NCBI RefSeq assembly: GCF_945859685.1
Contig: NC_079147.1
Coordinates: 215,701,578 to 215,765,577 of the forward strand
Reading direction: 5' to 3'
From: Eupeodes corollae
Taxonomy: Eukaryota; Arthropoda; Insecta; Diptera; Syrphidae
DNA length: 64,000 nucleotides
Shown here in pieces: positions 19,239 to 30,259 of the stretch (the first letter of the stretch is position 1; each line of letters opens with the position of its first letter). Made by a program: the position numbers and the translations under genes. The notes beneath the pieces are model-generated. The model did not search any database. It was not told the origin of the DNA and was given only the letters and a program-made list of their open reading frames with translations.

Positions 19239-20249
19239 ATAAAATGTGTGTTTTAAAAACAAGATGATTTCAAATCTGAAACTTATAAAACTCATAAAAA
19301 CTTACTTACTAAGTTTCTTTGATTGATAATATCTTTTATTACTTAGTTGCATAGATAGATATTCTTTATTTACGTATAACAGTTACATTTGGTAAGCAAC
19401 CGCACAGTTAACATGATATCTTTCTTCTTAACAAGTACATATATTAATTTGTATATGGAATTTAGTTAATATTAATTAAAGTAATAATTTTGAAGGAAAA
19501 TACAAACAAAACATTCAACTCATATTGAAAATTGCAGATATATTTTGACTCAAATTATTTAAGACTTCTAAACTTTTGTCTAGAAGTATGCTACTAAAAA
19601 AGGGTTAGTATTTGATAAATATATTTTAATGTATTAGTAATATGTTAGCAAGAATCAACAAATTGGTCAATAAATAAATATAAAATAATAAATAAATACT
19701 TAAATAATTTTATAAACAAATTAATTAATAAATAAATAAGTAAATTAATAAATAGATAAGTGAAGACAAACAATACGTTAATAATGAACATATAGAAAAT
19801 AAATTAATAAATTAGCAATTTAACGAGTAATATTTGAACAAAGGTCCGAATAATTGAAACTAGCAAAAACATATCGAAAAGATGGTTAGTGAATCACAAT
19901 TTAGCAAGAAGTTTCTATAGTAAGTTTATTGATTCTTAGAAATATCAATTCAACATTTACTTTCTCATGAAAGTCAATGGAGGAATGATATCTTAGAAGA
20001 TAAGCTTCATTTTAAAAAGCTTGTTTTGTGATATTTGGAGTTTTTTCAAATGACAATTTCTACATTTCCCGCAAACCTGGCATCCATACAAAAGTATTGC
20101 TTGGAACATTACTTTTTGAATTATCAATTTATTGTCGTTGCTAAGACAGGACTTTCTATTTATAAAAGGATATACAATATTTATAGCAATGCTAACTTTT
20201 TGCAGAGTTCTGGCAATATGTTATCTGAAAGTCAGTTTGTGGTCTAAGT
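19239..20249. other. AT-rich stretch with AAATA-type simple repeats
   Basis: No gene. Positions 19667-19765 are a degenerate TAAA/AAATA simple repeat. The higher-coordinate part (about 20020-20240) may be the decayed 3' end of the minus-strand Jockey-like element that begins at 20250, but no motif could be read with confidence. Confidence 0.5.
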
Positions 20250-22020
20250 AAATACCAAGATATTTCACACTTGGTTCCCATTTGACAATTACACCATTAA
20301 CCGTAAGTTGATGGCTTGGTAGGTAACAAGATTTTCTTTTTCTACTGAAAAAGATGGCTTGTAGTTTGTCAGCATTCAGTTTTATTTTCCATTTAGTTTA
20401 GTAATTAGTCATCAACCTATCACATTTTTCAAAAAAAGATAAAAGATAATATGGCTATCAGACAACCTGGTAATCTATGAATATCAGAAGTATAAAAATT
20501 GTACAGCAAAGGACTTAGTACTGATCCTTGCTGGTGACCATAGTTGACTTGGTAACAGTTAGATGAACAGTTGTTGACGAAAACACTAAAGTAACGATTG
20601 GACAAAAAAACTTTGGATAATTTTTACAAGATACGAAGGAAACCTGAGATACGCCATCTTGTGCACAACTCCATCGTGCCAAACTGAGTCAAAGGCCTTT
20701 TCTATATCAAGTAGAATAAGCTCAGTCGATTTTTTTTAATATGTTCACAGACTCTAAATACCTGTTGAGTATTACTGGACGCGTTCTGAATCCTAATTCG
20801 GAATTCGGAAATATCTTAAGCTCATCAATGATGAGTAATTATTTACATTTCAAATTTTTTTCGAAACATTTGCTTATCCAACTAAGCAAACTTATTTCTG
20901 GATAGCTTGTTCGGAGTTTTGACGGTATCCAGGTTTAGGGATCGGTATTACCTTTGCATATTTCTAATTCGATGGAAAATGTTGGGTATTTAGACACTCG
21001 TTTATCAAAAATGTAAGAAATTCAAGCCCTGCTTTTGGTAGTTTTTTTAAGATATATGTTGTATCTGATTTGTTTTTTTTTTTTGTTCAGTTTTAAACGA
21101 TGTATTTGACATCCTCCCTGGATATAAACTGATCCCTAAGAGTTTCAGTGATTTGTGAGTGAACTGTATTTGCTGTTTCATTTACTAGCATTTTAGTTGG
21201 ATCATCACTAAGGTGCTGAGATACACCATGATTTTTCAGAAAGGTTGTTGCAAAGACATTGGCTTTATATGAGTTCTGATAAACAACTTCATCATTATGT
21301 TAGGTTAGGGTAGGTAGGTATTTGTCTGTTATTTTTTTTTTGGATTTTTTTCTTGATTTTTTTGGTACAAATGCCTGCGCTGCTTTCAAAACTTGGTATG
21401 AAAAAAATCGACATGAAAATCAACATCTTTCTTTGAAGATACTTTATTCAAATCAGTTAAAATTGGCCTGAACTTGGACATAACTTCTGATTTGAAACGA
21501 CTCCAATTTGCATTTTTAAAGTCCAGAAAGTATTGCTCACTGGTTTTAACTGTTTTTTTTATTTTTTATTTTAGAAAAAAACAGGAATATGATCAGAACT
21601 TAAATCATTAATAGTTACAGGCTGACTGAAAAATGAGGTAACATTTGTTAGAAATAGATCAAGGACGGAAGGTGAACCTTTCGACCCAGACGGAAAATAA
21701 GCTGGATACAAACAAGACAAATTATCACGAGTATGTCTACATTTGAGATCACCTCCGATTATGTAGTTTTAGTTTCTAATATTTAATTTCCTTAGATCTC
21801 TTTTAAGAAGCATTCTCTTTTCTACAGACTTTCTTGCTAAAATTGCTACACCTCCAACTTTTTGTTCAATACGATCTACGTGATTAGGTGTAGCAAAAGG
21901 TACATCCGAACTTAAACATGTTTCTGCTACAAAAGCGGTATTTTGATTCGAAAAATTCAAAAATTCTATATTTTATTACTGATGTCTTAAGGCCTGTCGG
22001 AAACATTGCTTGAACTAATT
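20250..22020 (-). mobile_element. Degenerate Jockey-clade non-LTR element (copy D)
   Basis: At the 5' side, the frame 21960-21769 reads FVAETCLSS and VDRIEQKVGGVAILARKSVE, the start of an endonuclease (Glu motif and GGVAI strand). Around 20530-20720 the minus strand reads AFDSVWHDG-like words across a frameshift (TQFGTMELC region), then FLSNRYFSVFVNN and QQGSVLSPLLYNFYTSDIH, the central palm of a Jockey-type reverse transcriptase. Near 20255-20290 KYLGIYLDHKL can be read, the thumb motif. The YADD box itself falls in a damaged part and is not seen. Many stops; inactive. Confidence 0.7.
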
Positions 22021-24048
22021 GTGGCTTTGCTGGATGAGAAGTTTTTTTGGCAAAGTCAGTTTTCCACTAAAATTATGTTGCATCATATCTTTGATCTATT
22101 TTTAGAACTAAAATATATTTTTGGATATCTTCACTTTAGAAATAGAAAATATTTATGACCATGTACATATTTGACACTGTATTAAGAGTAGAGTTCTTTA
22201 TTGTTATTCAGAAAATTGATACTAAACTTCATTCAATATGAATTGAAATCCAATCAATCTAAAACATTTTTGATTCTTTTCAAGAACAAACCAAAAAAAA
22301 AAACTTTTTCAAAAATTTAGACATCAAACTACTAAAATTGCGATGTGTGAAGAAACAAAACCTAACAAAAATGAACTTTCAAAAGTTTTGTCTTCTCACT
22401 TAACTTAACGTCAAAATTTCATTCAAACTGTCATAACTCATATACCATCGTTTTTCTTTTTTTATTCAAAACTATTTCCATGTACATGTGTAGGTAAAAA
22501 GGATAATTTTAAGGTCGAAAAAAATATATATGTTTTTCATATCCGTCTGATATCCCAAGAAGCAAGAAGGATAGATGGAGAAAATCTCAGCAATGCCATT
22601 TTATTGACATTCTCGAAAAATATAAAAGAAAAGAAAATATATGAACAATAAAGATAGAAAAGTCTCATCCCATATAACAATCAAAAAAAAACAAATTCAT
22701 CTGAATTGAGGAAATTAAATTTAACTTTATCAGTCTCTAGCGAAGACGGTAATATACAACTTTCAGTCAAAGAAATTTTATGCCAGATGGTGGCAAACCT
22801 AGGATAACACAGTGCAAGTTTAAAAGTTTTCCAGTTCAATGGTGGAATAAACATCATATAGTATCTACATAGCGAGAGGTAGGTCTTGGAAAGTATATAT
22901 AAATATTATTCTTATCTGCAGCTTGGTATATCGGTGTGTATATAAGCTATCTTTTTCTTTCTCTCAAGGCAAGATTCAAGACAACATAAACAATAACGAA
23001 AATCATCAATCATTCAGCAAGGAAACTACATGAACAAGGCGGGATCGGTGCTGCAGGTGACGGAAGCGGTGCAAGAAAAAGCAAAAATGGATTTTAAGGA
23101 AACCATTTAGTTGCGAGTCTCACCGAATTGCTTACAATTTTCAGATACATTTCTAAATTTTAATTTAAATATTTATATAAACTACCTACTAAAATACACA
23201 AGACACCATTAAATCTTATTTGAAAAGTAAATAAATTCCTAGAATAAAATTAAAAGCAAAAATCCTGTGAGTAAATTTTGTAACTGACGGTGACTATAAA
23301 GAAAAAAATGGAAGTGAAGCTCAAGGCTAAGATTTGTAAATATCAACATTTTCTTGGAACAAAATTGCTGAGACGGCTAGAGATATGTCTGGATTGAATT
23401 AAGAATTGAAATCCTCTTCAATCATGTGTTTATTGCAGTTCATGAGTGGGAAGTTGAAATGAGTAAGTTAAGTTCTAAGAAAATAGCAGACATAAGTCTA
23501 TTTGCTTTGCAATGCCCCGAGCCACATGTATTTCAGCAAATGTTTGAATCTGACGATTGGTTAAGGAATTGAAATTAAATCTTGAGAAGAATGAATAATC
23601 CTTCAAGCATACTTTCAGTTACTAGAGATTAGATTTATTCAAATAAGAGTTGCTTTAGTTTATTTGATGGAACGATATTTGGATAAAAGATTTATAAATT
23701 TCTACCCCAGTTTAAACCAAGGTACATGAGCCCAAGTTATCAAAAATTGAAAATCCATTGATTGCTCATTTGTAAAATCTTGGCAGGAAAGTATAGAAGA
23801 AGAAGTACTGATGAAATTTGGAGGAATTTGACTCTATTCAATTTTATATTGTGTTATTTTTATGTGTAATATGTTCTTATTCTAGTTTTTTGTGACCGAA
23901 GGATCCGGATTTCTTCGTTTGCTTATGATAAACTGAAACCATATGTAGCATATGTCATAAGAGGAGCGACGTCTTTGTGGAGGATTCTTTTGATTTTTCC
24001 AAATCTCAAAAGCCACTTTAGTCCGTTTGACTAAGTTATCCAGAAAAT
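22021..24048. other. AT-rich stretch without recognised gene
   Basis: No protein domain is seen. A promoter-like segment with TATA words and a short open frame lies at 22890-23110 and is listed separately. The remainder is AT-rich unique-looking sequence up to the 3' tail of the RTE element. Confidence 0.5.
22890..23110 (+). promoter_or_regulatory. Possible core promoter followed by a short open frame
   Basis: GTATATATAAAT (about 22893) and TATATAAGC (about 22941) are TATA-like. The second is followed after about 30 bases by TCAAGGCAAGATTCAAGACAA, which could be an initiator and leader. The first ATG at 23029 opens a 26-codon frame ending TAG at 23110. A different frame through the same stretch reads EQGGIGAAGDGSG before a stop. 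No signal peptide or domain is seen. It could be a small gene, a decayed first exon or chance. Confidence 0.25.
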
Positions 24049-24070
24049 TACTTACTTACTTAAGGTGGCG

Positions 24071-25582
24071 CTACAGTCCGGGGCGGACCTGGGCCTCAAC
24101 CAACAAGCGTCTCCAGCCAGCTCGGTCCCTAGCTAGCTGTCTCCAGTTTCGCACGCCAAGTTGGTTGAGGTCCTCTCCCACCTGGGTGCGCCACCTGAGT
24201 CGCGGTCTTCCTCTACTGCGCCGTCCCTCGGGATTGGATTGGAAGACCTTCCGGGCTGGAGCGTTGATGTCCATCCGCTCTACATGACCTAGCCATCTAA
24301 GCCGTTGGACTTTGATTCTGCTAACTAGGTCAGTGTCACTGTACAGCCCGTACAGCTCGTCGTTATATCTTCTCCTCCATTCTCCATCTATGCGTACGGG
24401 ACCAAAAATCGCCCGAAGAATTTTTCTCTCGAAGCATCCTAAGACGCTCTCATCTTTCTTTGACAGGGTCCAGGCCTCAGCGCCATAAATGAGAACCGGG
24501 ATGATGAGTGTCTTATAGATGGTGATTTTACATGCTCGAGAGAGGACTTTACTTCTCAATTGCCTTCTAAGTCCAAAGAAGCAGCGATTTGCAAGAGTTA
24601 TTCTTCGTTTGATTTCAGCGCTGGTGTCGTTGTCTGCATTAATAGCGGTGCCTAGGTAGACAAAGTCCTTAACTACCTCAAAGTTATAGCTGTCCATGGT
24701 GACGTTTTGTCCAAGACGTCGTCGTTCAGTGTCCTTTTTTGATGACAGCATATACTTGGTCTTGCCCTCATTGACCACTAAACCCATCTTCTTCGCTTCC
24801 GTCGCAATGCTCAAAAACGCTCCACTGACATCACGCTTTGATCTTCCAATTATGTCAATATCATCTGCGTATCCGAGTAATTGGATGGATCTTTGGAAGA
24901 TTGTGCCTCTAGTGTTGACGGTTGAGTTTTGCACAATTCTTTCCAGAACGATGTTGAAGAAGTCGCATGACAGTGCATCGCCTTGTCTAAAACCTTTTTT
25001 GACATCAAATGCATCGGTAAGATCTTTTCCGACCTTGATAGAGCAGCGTGCATTCTCCATCGTTATTCTGCACAAACGGATAAGTTTGACAGGGATGCTA
25101 AAACTAGACATTGCTCGGTAGAGCTCTTCCCTATAGATGCTGTCATACGCGGCTTTGAAATCGATAAAAAGATGGTGGGTATCGATTTGAAGCTCCTGGG
25201 TTTTTTCCAAGATCTGCCGTAGTGTGAATATTTGGTCGATAGTGGACTTTCCTGGTCTGAAGCCACACTGATAAGGACCAATCAGGTTGTTGACGAATGG
25301 CTTCAGACGTTCACATAATACGGCAGAGAGGATCTTATAAGCAATGTTAAGGAGACTGATGCCTCTGTAGTTGGCGCAGTTTAGAGGGTCTCCTTTCTTA
25401 TGTATCGGGCACACTATGCTGAGATTCCACTCATCGGGCATGCTTTCTTCCGACCAAATTTTGCAGATGAGTTGGTGCATGCTCCCTACCAAGTCATCGC
25501 CTGCTGCTTTGAATAGTTCGGCGGTGATGCCGTCAGCTCCAGCAGCTTTGTTTGGCTTAAGTTTAGATATAGCTATCTTCAT
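24071..25582 (-). CDS. RTE reverse transcriptase (second part of the polyprotein)
   Basis: The 503-codon frame reads AISKLKPNKAAGADGITAEL, CPIHKKGDPLNCANYRGISL, YQCGFRPGKSTIDQIFTLRQ, FIDFKAAYDSIYR (first Asp), KKGFRQGDALSCDFFNIVLE, LLGYADDIDIIGRS (YADD intact), DFVYLGTAINADND, YGAEAWTLSKKDE and the RTE C-terminus LRWLGHVERMD and RSRGRPRLRWRTQV. Nothing is missing against the family. It overlaps the endonuclease frame by 20 bases. Comparison with copy 2 at about 47090 shows seven extra bases (AATGAAG after GAAGTGAAG) in copy 1, shifting the frame by one. Without that lesion the two parts would be one ORF. The enzyme copies RTE RNA, and probably SINE RNA with the matching 3' end. Confidence 0.9.
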   Translation of the reverse strand: MKIAISKLKPNKAAGADGITAELFKAAGDDLVGSMHQLICKIWSEESMPDEWNLSIVCPIHKKGDPLNCANYRGISLLNIAYKILSAVLCERLKPFVNNLIGPYQCGFRPGKSTIDQIFTLRQILEKTQELQIDTHHLFIDFKAAYDSIYREELYRAMSSFSIPVKLIRLCRITMENARCSIKVGKDLTDAFDVKKGFRQGDALSCDFFNIVLERIVQNSTVNTRGTIFQRSIQLLGYADDIDIIGRSKRDVSGAFLSIATEAKKMGLVVNEGKTKYMLSSKKDTERRRLGQNVTMDSYNFEVVKDFVYLGTAINADNDTSAEIKRRITLANRCFFGLRRQLRSKVLSRACKITIYKTLIIPVLIYGAEAWTLSKKDESVLGCFERKILRAIFGPVRIDGEWRRRYNDELYGLYSDTDLVSRIKVQRLRWLGHVERMDINAPARKVFQSNPEGRRSRGRPRLRWRTQVGEDLNQLGVRNWRQLARDRAGWRRLLVEAQVRPGL

Positions 25583-27095
25583 TCTTCACTTCGTCAAGGT
25601 CGGGTGGGCGGAATTGTTGATCTGCGTCGCCGAGGTTGAGTGGTTCTATCTCCCTTACAGCGGAATTCGGTTCGTCATCGCCGTTATATAATTTGGAGAA
25701 GTGATCTTTCCATATTCTCAGCATCGACTGTGGTTCTACTACGATGTTCCCTTGATCGTCTTTACAGGCTTCGGTTCGTGGCTTGTACCCTTGGGAGGTT
25801 TTTTTTACCTTTTGGTAAAATTTACAAACCTCATTCCTGTTGTGACATCCCTCTATCTCCTCGATCGCGCGCTTCTCATGCTCTCTTTTTTTCCGTCTAA
25901 GAAGCCGGTGTTCCTCTCTCCTCTTCTGCTCGTAGAGCTCGCGAGCAGCTCTCGTCCTTTTGTGCAGCGCCGTTTTGTATGCCTCTTGTTTCGCTGCGTG
26001 AGCTTGCCGGCATTCGTCGTCAAACCAGGGGTTTCGCTGTGGTGGCCGTGTGAAACCTAGCACTTCAGAGGCGGCATCTCTGATGGCTGCAAGGCAATGT
26101 TGCCACTGGTTTTCAATGCTTAATGCAGGAAGCATAGGACTCCTTAGGAGGTTATTAGAGACTCGATCGGAAAAGGACATGGCAGTCTCTTGCGATTGTA
26201 GCCGTCTAACGTCGAATCTTCTAACAGTACTTCCTTGTTTTGGCTTGGATCGGGATATCCGTAGCCGTACTTTGGCTACAACGAGGTAGTGGTCCGAGTC
26301 AATGTTGGCCTCTCGGAATGTTCGGATATCCTGGATACTGGAGAAGTGTCGTGCGTCGATCGCAATGTGGTCAATCTGGTTGACGGTTGATTGATCAGGA
26401 GATTTCCATGTCCCCTTGTGGATATTGAGATGCGTGAACTGCGTACTAGCTACCAGAACGTCTCGCCCCGCAGCGAAATCGACCAGCCTGAATCCGTTGT
26501 CGGAGGTGGTGTCGTGCAGGCTGTATCTCCCGATTATGCCACCAAAGATGTCTTCTCTTCCTAGCTTGGCATTAAAATCTCCTAAAACAATTTTAATGTC
26601 ATAGCCAGGGCACTGCTCATATGTCTTGTCTAAGAGCTCGAAGAATATGTCTTTGGTGTCTTCATCTTTCTCCTCTGTTGGGGCATGCGCGCATATTAGG
26701 CTTATGTTGGCGAATTTAGCCTTGATGCGGATTGTCGTGATGCGCTCGCTCACACTGTTGAAACTTAAGACTTTTTGCCTGAGCCTAGTTCCAACAACAA
26801 ATCCACACCCAAATAGACGCTGTCTTTGTTCTCGGTAGCAGTCGCCGTAGTAGATATCGCAGTCTTTTAGTTTGCGTTTGCCCGGTCCATCCCATCGCAC
26901 TTCTTGGATGGCTGTAATATCTGCCTTGCAGCAGTTTAGGGCTTCCGCTAATTGTTCGGCTGCACGTGGTCTGTTAAGGGACCTAACATTCCACGTACAT
27001 ATCCGAAGTTCGTTGTCCTTATTTCGTTTGCGTGGGTTGTCAACAGTGAATCCGTCCGTATCCGAGGCTTGTTGTTGCTTCGAAACTATGAAGAT
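25563..27095 (-). CDS. RTE endonuclease and linker (first part of the polyprotein)
   Basis: After an N-terminal stretch (DGFTVDNPRKRNKDNE), the frame reads ICTWNVRSLNRP (Asn), AIQEVRWDGPGKRK (Glu), SVSERITTIRI, ICAHAPTEEKDE, LGDFNAKLGRED (Asp and Asn), VNQIDHIAID (Asp) and NIDSDHYLVVAKVR (Ser-Asp-His). All catalytic positions of the APE-type endonuclease are intact. A long charged linker follows (QKRREEHRLLRRKKREHEKR, then KSQGYKPR-like and WKDHFSKLYNG) leading to the polymerase. The frame stays open beyond 27095 up to 27266, but that extension is probably flanking sequence. The ORF ends EVKNEDSYI because of the insertion described under the polymerase. The protein nicks target DNA; its Met start is not certain. 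Confidence 0.85.
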   Translation of the reverse strand: MFIVSKQQQASDTDGFTVDNPRKRNKDNELRICTWNVRSLNRPRAAEQLAEALNCCKADITAIQEVRWDGPGKRKLKDCDIYYGDCYREQRQRLFGCGFVVGTRLRQKVLSFNSVSERITTIRIKAKFANISLICAHAPTEEKDEDTKDIFFELLDKTYEQCPGYDIKIVLGDFNAKLGREDIFGGIIGRYSLHDTTSDNGFRLVDFAAGRDVLVASTQFTHLNIHKGTWKSPDQSTVNQIDHIAIDARHFSSIQDIRTFREANIDSDHYLVVAKVRLRISRSKPKQGSTVRRFDVRRLQSQETAMSFSDRVSNNLLRSPMLPALSIENQWQHCLAAIRDAASEVLGFTRPPQRNPWFDDECRQAHAAKQEAYKTALHKRTRAARELYEQKRREEHRLLRRKKREHEKRAIEEIEGCHNRNEVCKFYQKVKKTSQGYKPRTEACKDDQGNIVVEPQSMLRIWKDHFSKLYNGDDEPNSAVREIEPLNLGDADQQFRPPDLDEVKNEDSYI

Positions 27096-30000
27096 TAAAA
27101 TTAAATTATGGCAGTTAAAAACGAGTCTTGCGAAAAAGAGCTGCGAAATGAAGTTATTTACCTTAATATCACAATATCCAAAACCAAAAAAGGATGAAAG
27201 GTACAATATGAGAGAAAAGCATTCAACGTTTGAAATGCAGAAATCACTTCCGCAAATTACATACATACAACGTCTGCAATGGTAGATTTTTCATATTCAA
27301 GAGAATGAAGATGACGTCGATCGACAATTCCTTCCAATTAATTTCGATGCTCAAAGAAATATAATGTTCATAGAGCTTAAGGCCTTGTTTCATCTACCAA
27401 ATTGATAAAAGATGCAGGCATATTACTTACGGTTAATACTTGAGAGTTTATGCAACCCCATCTGAGAGCTTAAGGCTTTGTTTCATCTACCAAATTGATA
27501 AAAGATGCAGGCATTATACTTACGGTTAATACTTGAGCGTTTATGCAACCCCATCTGAGAGTTAAAATAGAAGGAAAACATGTCCTATAATCTTTATGAT
27601 ACCCCGGTTTTCAATATCTAATTATCAAAACAGAATCCATCAGTCTTAGCCAAACCGCTAACTGTCATGATATTCCAAAAACCTTTGGTATTTACAATTC
27701 GATTAAAAAAAGAAAAAAAGGACAAGATACTTCATGGTTAAAGCAACCCCAATATTAATTCATCAATTTAAGTTCACGTATGAAGGATATGGAAATAGAC
27801 ATGTGCATATATAGAACAATCAATAATTCGGATGCATTTCTGCCAAACTCCCTCGTTCATGGATAGAACTGGATGAAAGAAAACCCAATGCTATGCCATC
27901 AATGCTGACAAAATCTTTAATACCGACTTAACCCATAATTCCATGAATCCAATAACCGATACCTACCTACATTTTCTATTTCCTTAAAAACCAGCAAGTT
28001 AAAAGTGTCTTGGCATTTCCCAGATTTCTCACCCTTCCAAGGAAGAGCTTGAAGACAAGAAAAACTAAAAAAAAACTTTTGATAGCTGTTTGATGATGAT
28101 CGTTGGGTGCAGCTAACGATGCAACGAAGACGGTGACGCGACATTCCAAAAACTATTCTTCCTTCCTTACCTATACTATATAACACCTCCAGTTTGATGG
28201 AACTTACGATAAATCTGTTGAAATGTGAGCGTGCGGACTGAAGCATGATACCTGCATTCTACCCTGGAGCTATAAGGGAACGAATGTGGAGGAAGGCATA
28301 ACAAATTTAAGAATACAAATAAAATGTGACGCATGGGACGACGCACGACGCGACAGTTCGTCACCGTTGTCCTCACAACGACGAGACACGAAGTATATTA
28401 GAATGACATGTGACATGGTTGTCTGATTTTTCAACCGTTTTACTTTTTCTTGTACTTATTTTCATGTCTAATGGATCAAACTAAATGCACAATCTTAGTG
28501 CCATATACCAACTTAAAATACAATATACCCTTATAGCCAGAAGTGACGTGATTTTAACGTCTAGTGAGCATATCGATAACCAACATCTGGAACCTGAAGA
28601 ACAAAAAGACCATAATCGGTGCTGGATTTTCCTCTTTTAAGTTCACTATATCAACACATAGGAACCTTTCAAATAGTGAGATGCCTTAAAGACAGGAATT
28701 AGATAAAATTGTGTAGAAATGAGAAAACATTTACATTCCCCAAACGCTTTAAGTTCATGTGATATTGGCGAATATACGATTCAAGGATTCATTGGGTAGC
28801 CTTCATTCGTCATACATAGTTATTCTCTAGAAGCCTACTCATTTGTCAGAACCTTAAAGCCCATCATCATTTCTTCTGGGAAAAAATAACTTTTCTTGAA
28901 ACAAGATGATTGAACTACTTCTGACGAATTCATGTGATGGCTTCAATAACGTCTGGTAACAATTTCAGCTGAAAAGTTACTTTGTACCTATTTCCATCAT
29001 CCATATTTAATTTCAGTGAGCAGATTGCCAGAAACTTTGTACCTTTATTCTTATGGTAATGCTATTTACCAAATTGGTTTTGGACTAAAATAATAGGATT
29101 TCACTAAATATTTACAAAAGCTAAGGCTACCTGCATACATGACATAAATACAATCTTATAACCATCATTCATGGTCTTCTTGAGAAATAGTATTTCACAC
29201 AGTTTCAAGCTAAATTGAACACGAAGTTAAAAGGTATTCTCTGTATCTTTTTTGTCAGACAAAGCTCTTTTCTATTATTGTTCATTTATACCGAGTTGAT
29301 CTCAATAACACAAAAAAAAATAAAGCCAAATTCTGTCATAATATAATCTTTTAAGCACTTAAGTCCAGCCCTGAAGCTGATATGAAAAGAAAATGGAATG
29401 GTAACTTATGCAAAGAAGACAATTGTTTCAAAAAAATAAAATAAAAGAAGAACGAAAAGTAAAAACTTAAACAAAAAAGAATCGGAAAAATTAAATGTTA
29501 AGTAGGTATAGGTCTTTTATTTTTCTTCGAAACTTTTATTTATCTGTTGACAGACATTTCCATTAGGTTGTTGTATAAGTATGTATATTCAATATCAATG
29601 TTTGATTTATGCATGTTGCAAAGGAAGGCTAATTTGATTGAAAATGTGAGGATTATTCTTATGCCATCAGATGGATGCAAAGTTTAATAATATGATTTTG
29701 GGAACACCATAAAAAAAAAACAATCTTTTGTCTGGAAATAAAATAACGAAAACCTTTATAAGACAATGATCGAGGACGCCAGACAACAGCACTCTAAATG
29801 GATGACAAGTTTTTGTTTCTGATGGTATACGAAATAAAATACACACAATGTTTGTTAAGCAAACTTTTATCACCCTAATTAGCTTCTCGGATGGGCACTG
29901 AATAAATAGTATAAGAGTTTCCCAAATATGTAAAAATTTATTTTTTGAAAAAGTTTTAATTTTCTAGCAAATTCTGTTAAAGGAAATATCCTTGAACTGT

Positions 30001-30259
30001 GAACCACATTCTTCATCTAAATTAAATATATGATAACACTTTTAAGGCATCAAGTACAAAAAGAAAAACGACTGGATTTAGTCAAAACAGACGTTTTAAC
30101 TCAGAACAATTCGCATATTCATCAAAATTGGTAGAGACAATGAGGACATCGTTATTAGCAAGTGGCATAAGCTGCCGAAAATCCGAAATGATCATAATAA
30201 GTTATTAAGGATTTTGTCCAAAAACGAGGATAAGACTTTTTTTTAAGCAAGGAACACAT
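27096..30259. other. AT-rich stretch without recognised gene
   Basis: No convincing gene. It contains a 93-base tandem duplication (27373-27558). Short open frames at 27917-28376 on the minus strand and 29667-29873 have no motif. The sequence looks like unique AT-rich intergenic or intronic DNA. Confidence 0.5.
27373..27558. repeat. 93-base tandem duplication
   Basis: The unit starting GAGCTTAAGGCCTTGTTTCA at 27373 is repeated at 27466 with about four changes (GGCC/GGCT, CATATTACTT/CATTATACTT, GAGAG/GAGCG). Two copies only. High identity suggests a recent slippage or unequal-exchange event. No gene overlaps it. Confidence 0.9.

Larger units (their letters stand above)
24049..27095 (-). mobile_element. 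RTE-clade non-LTR retrotransposon, copy 1, nearly intact
   Basis: About 3 kb on the minus strand with a complete endonuclease, a complete reverse transcriptase, and a short 3' end that finishes GGACTGTAGCGCCACC followed by a TAAG short tandem repeat (TTAAGTAAGTAAGTAA on the element strand; 24049-24062). A short 3' end with tandem-repeat tail instead of poly(A) and a two-domain protein are RTE hallmarks. The only clear lesion is a frameshift at about 25570 between the domains. The 5' limit near 27095 is an estimate where similarity to the protein fades. Copies 2 and 3 are at 46208-48651 and 45695-49445. Confidence 0.9.

Noticed and set aside
26872..27285. Plus-strand open frames of 60-140 codons inside 24027-27285
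   Set aside because: Antisense to the RTE endonuclease and polymerase, whose catalytic motifs are on the minus strand.
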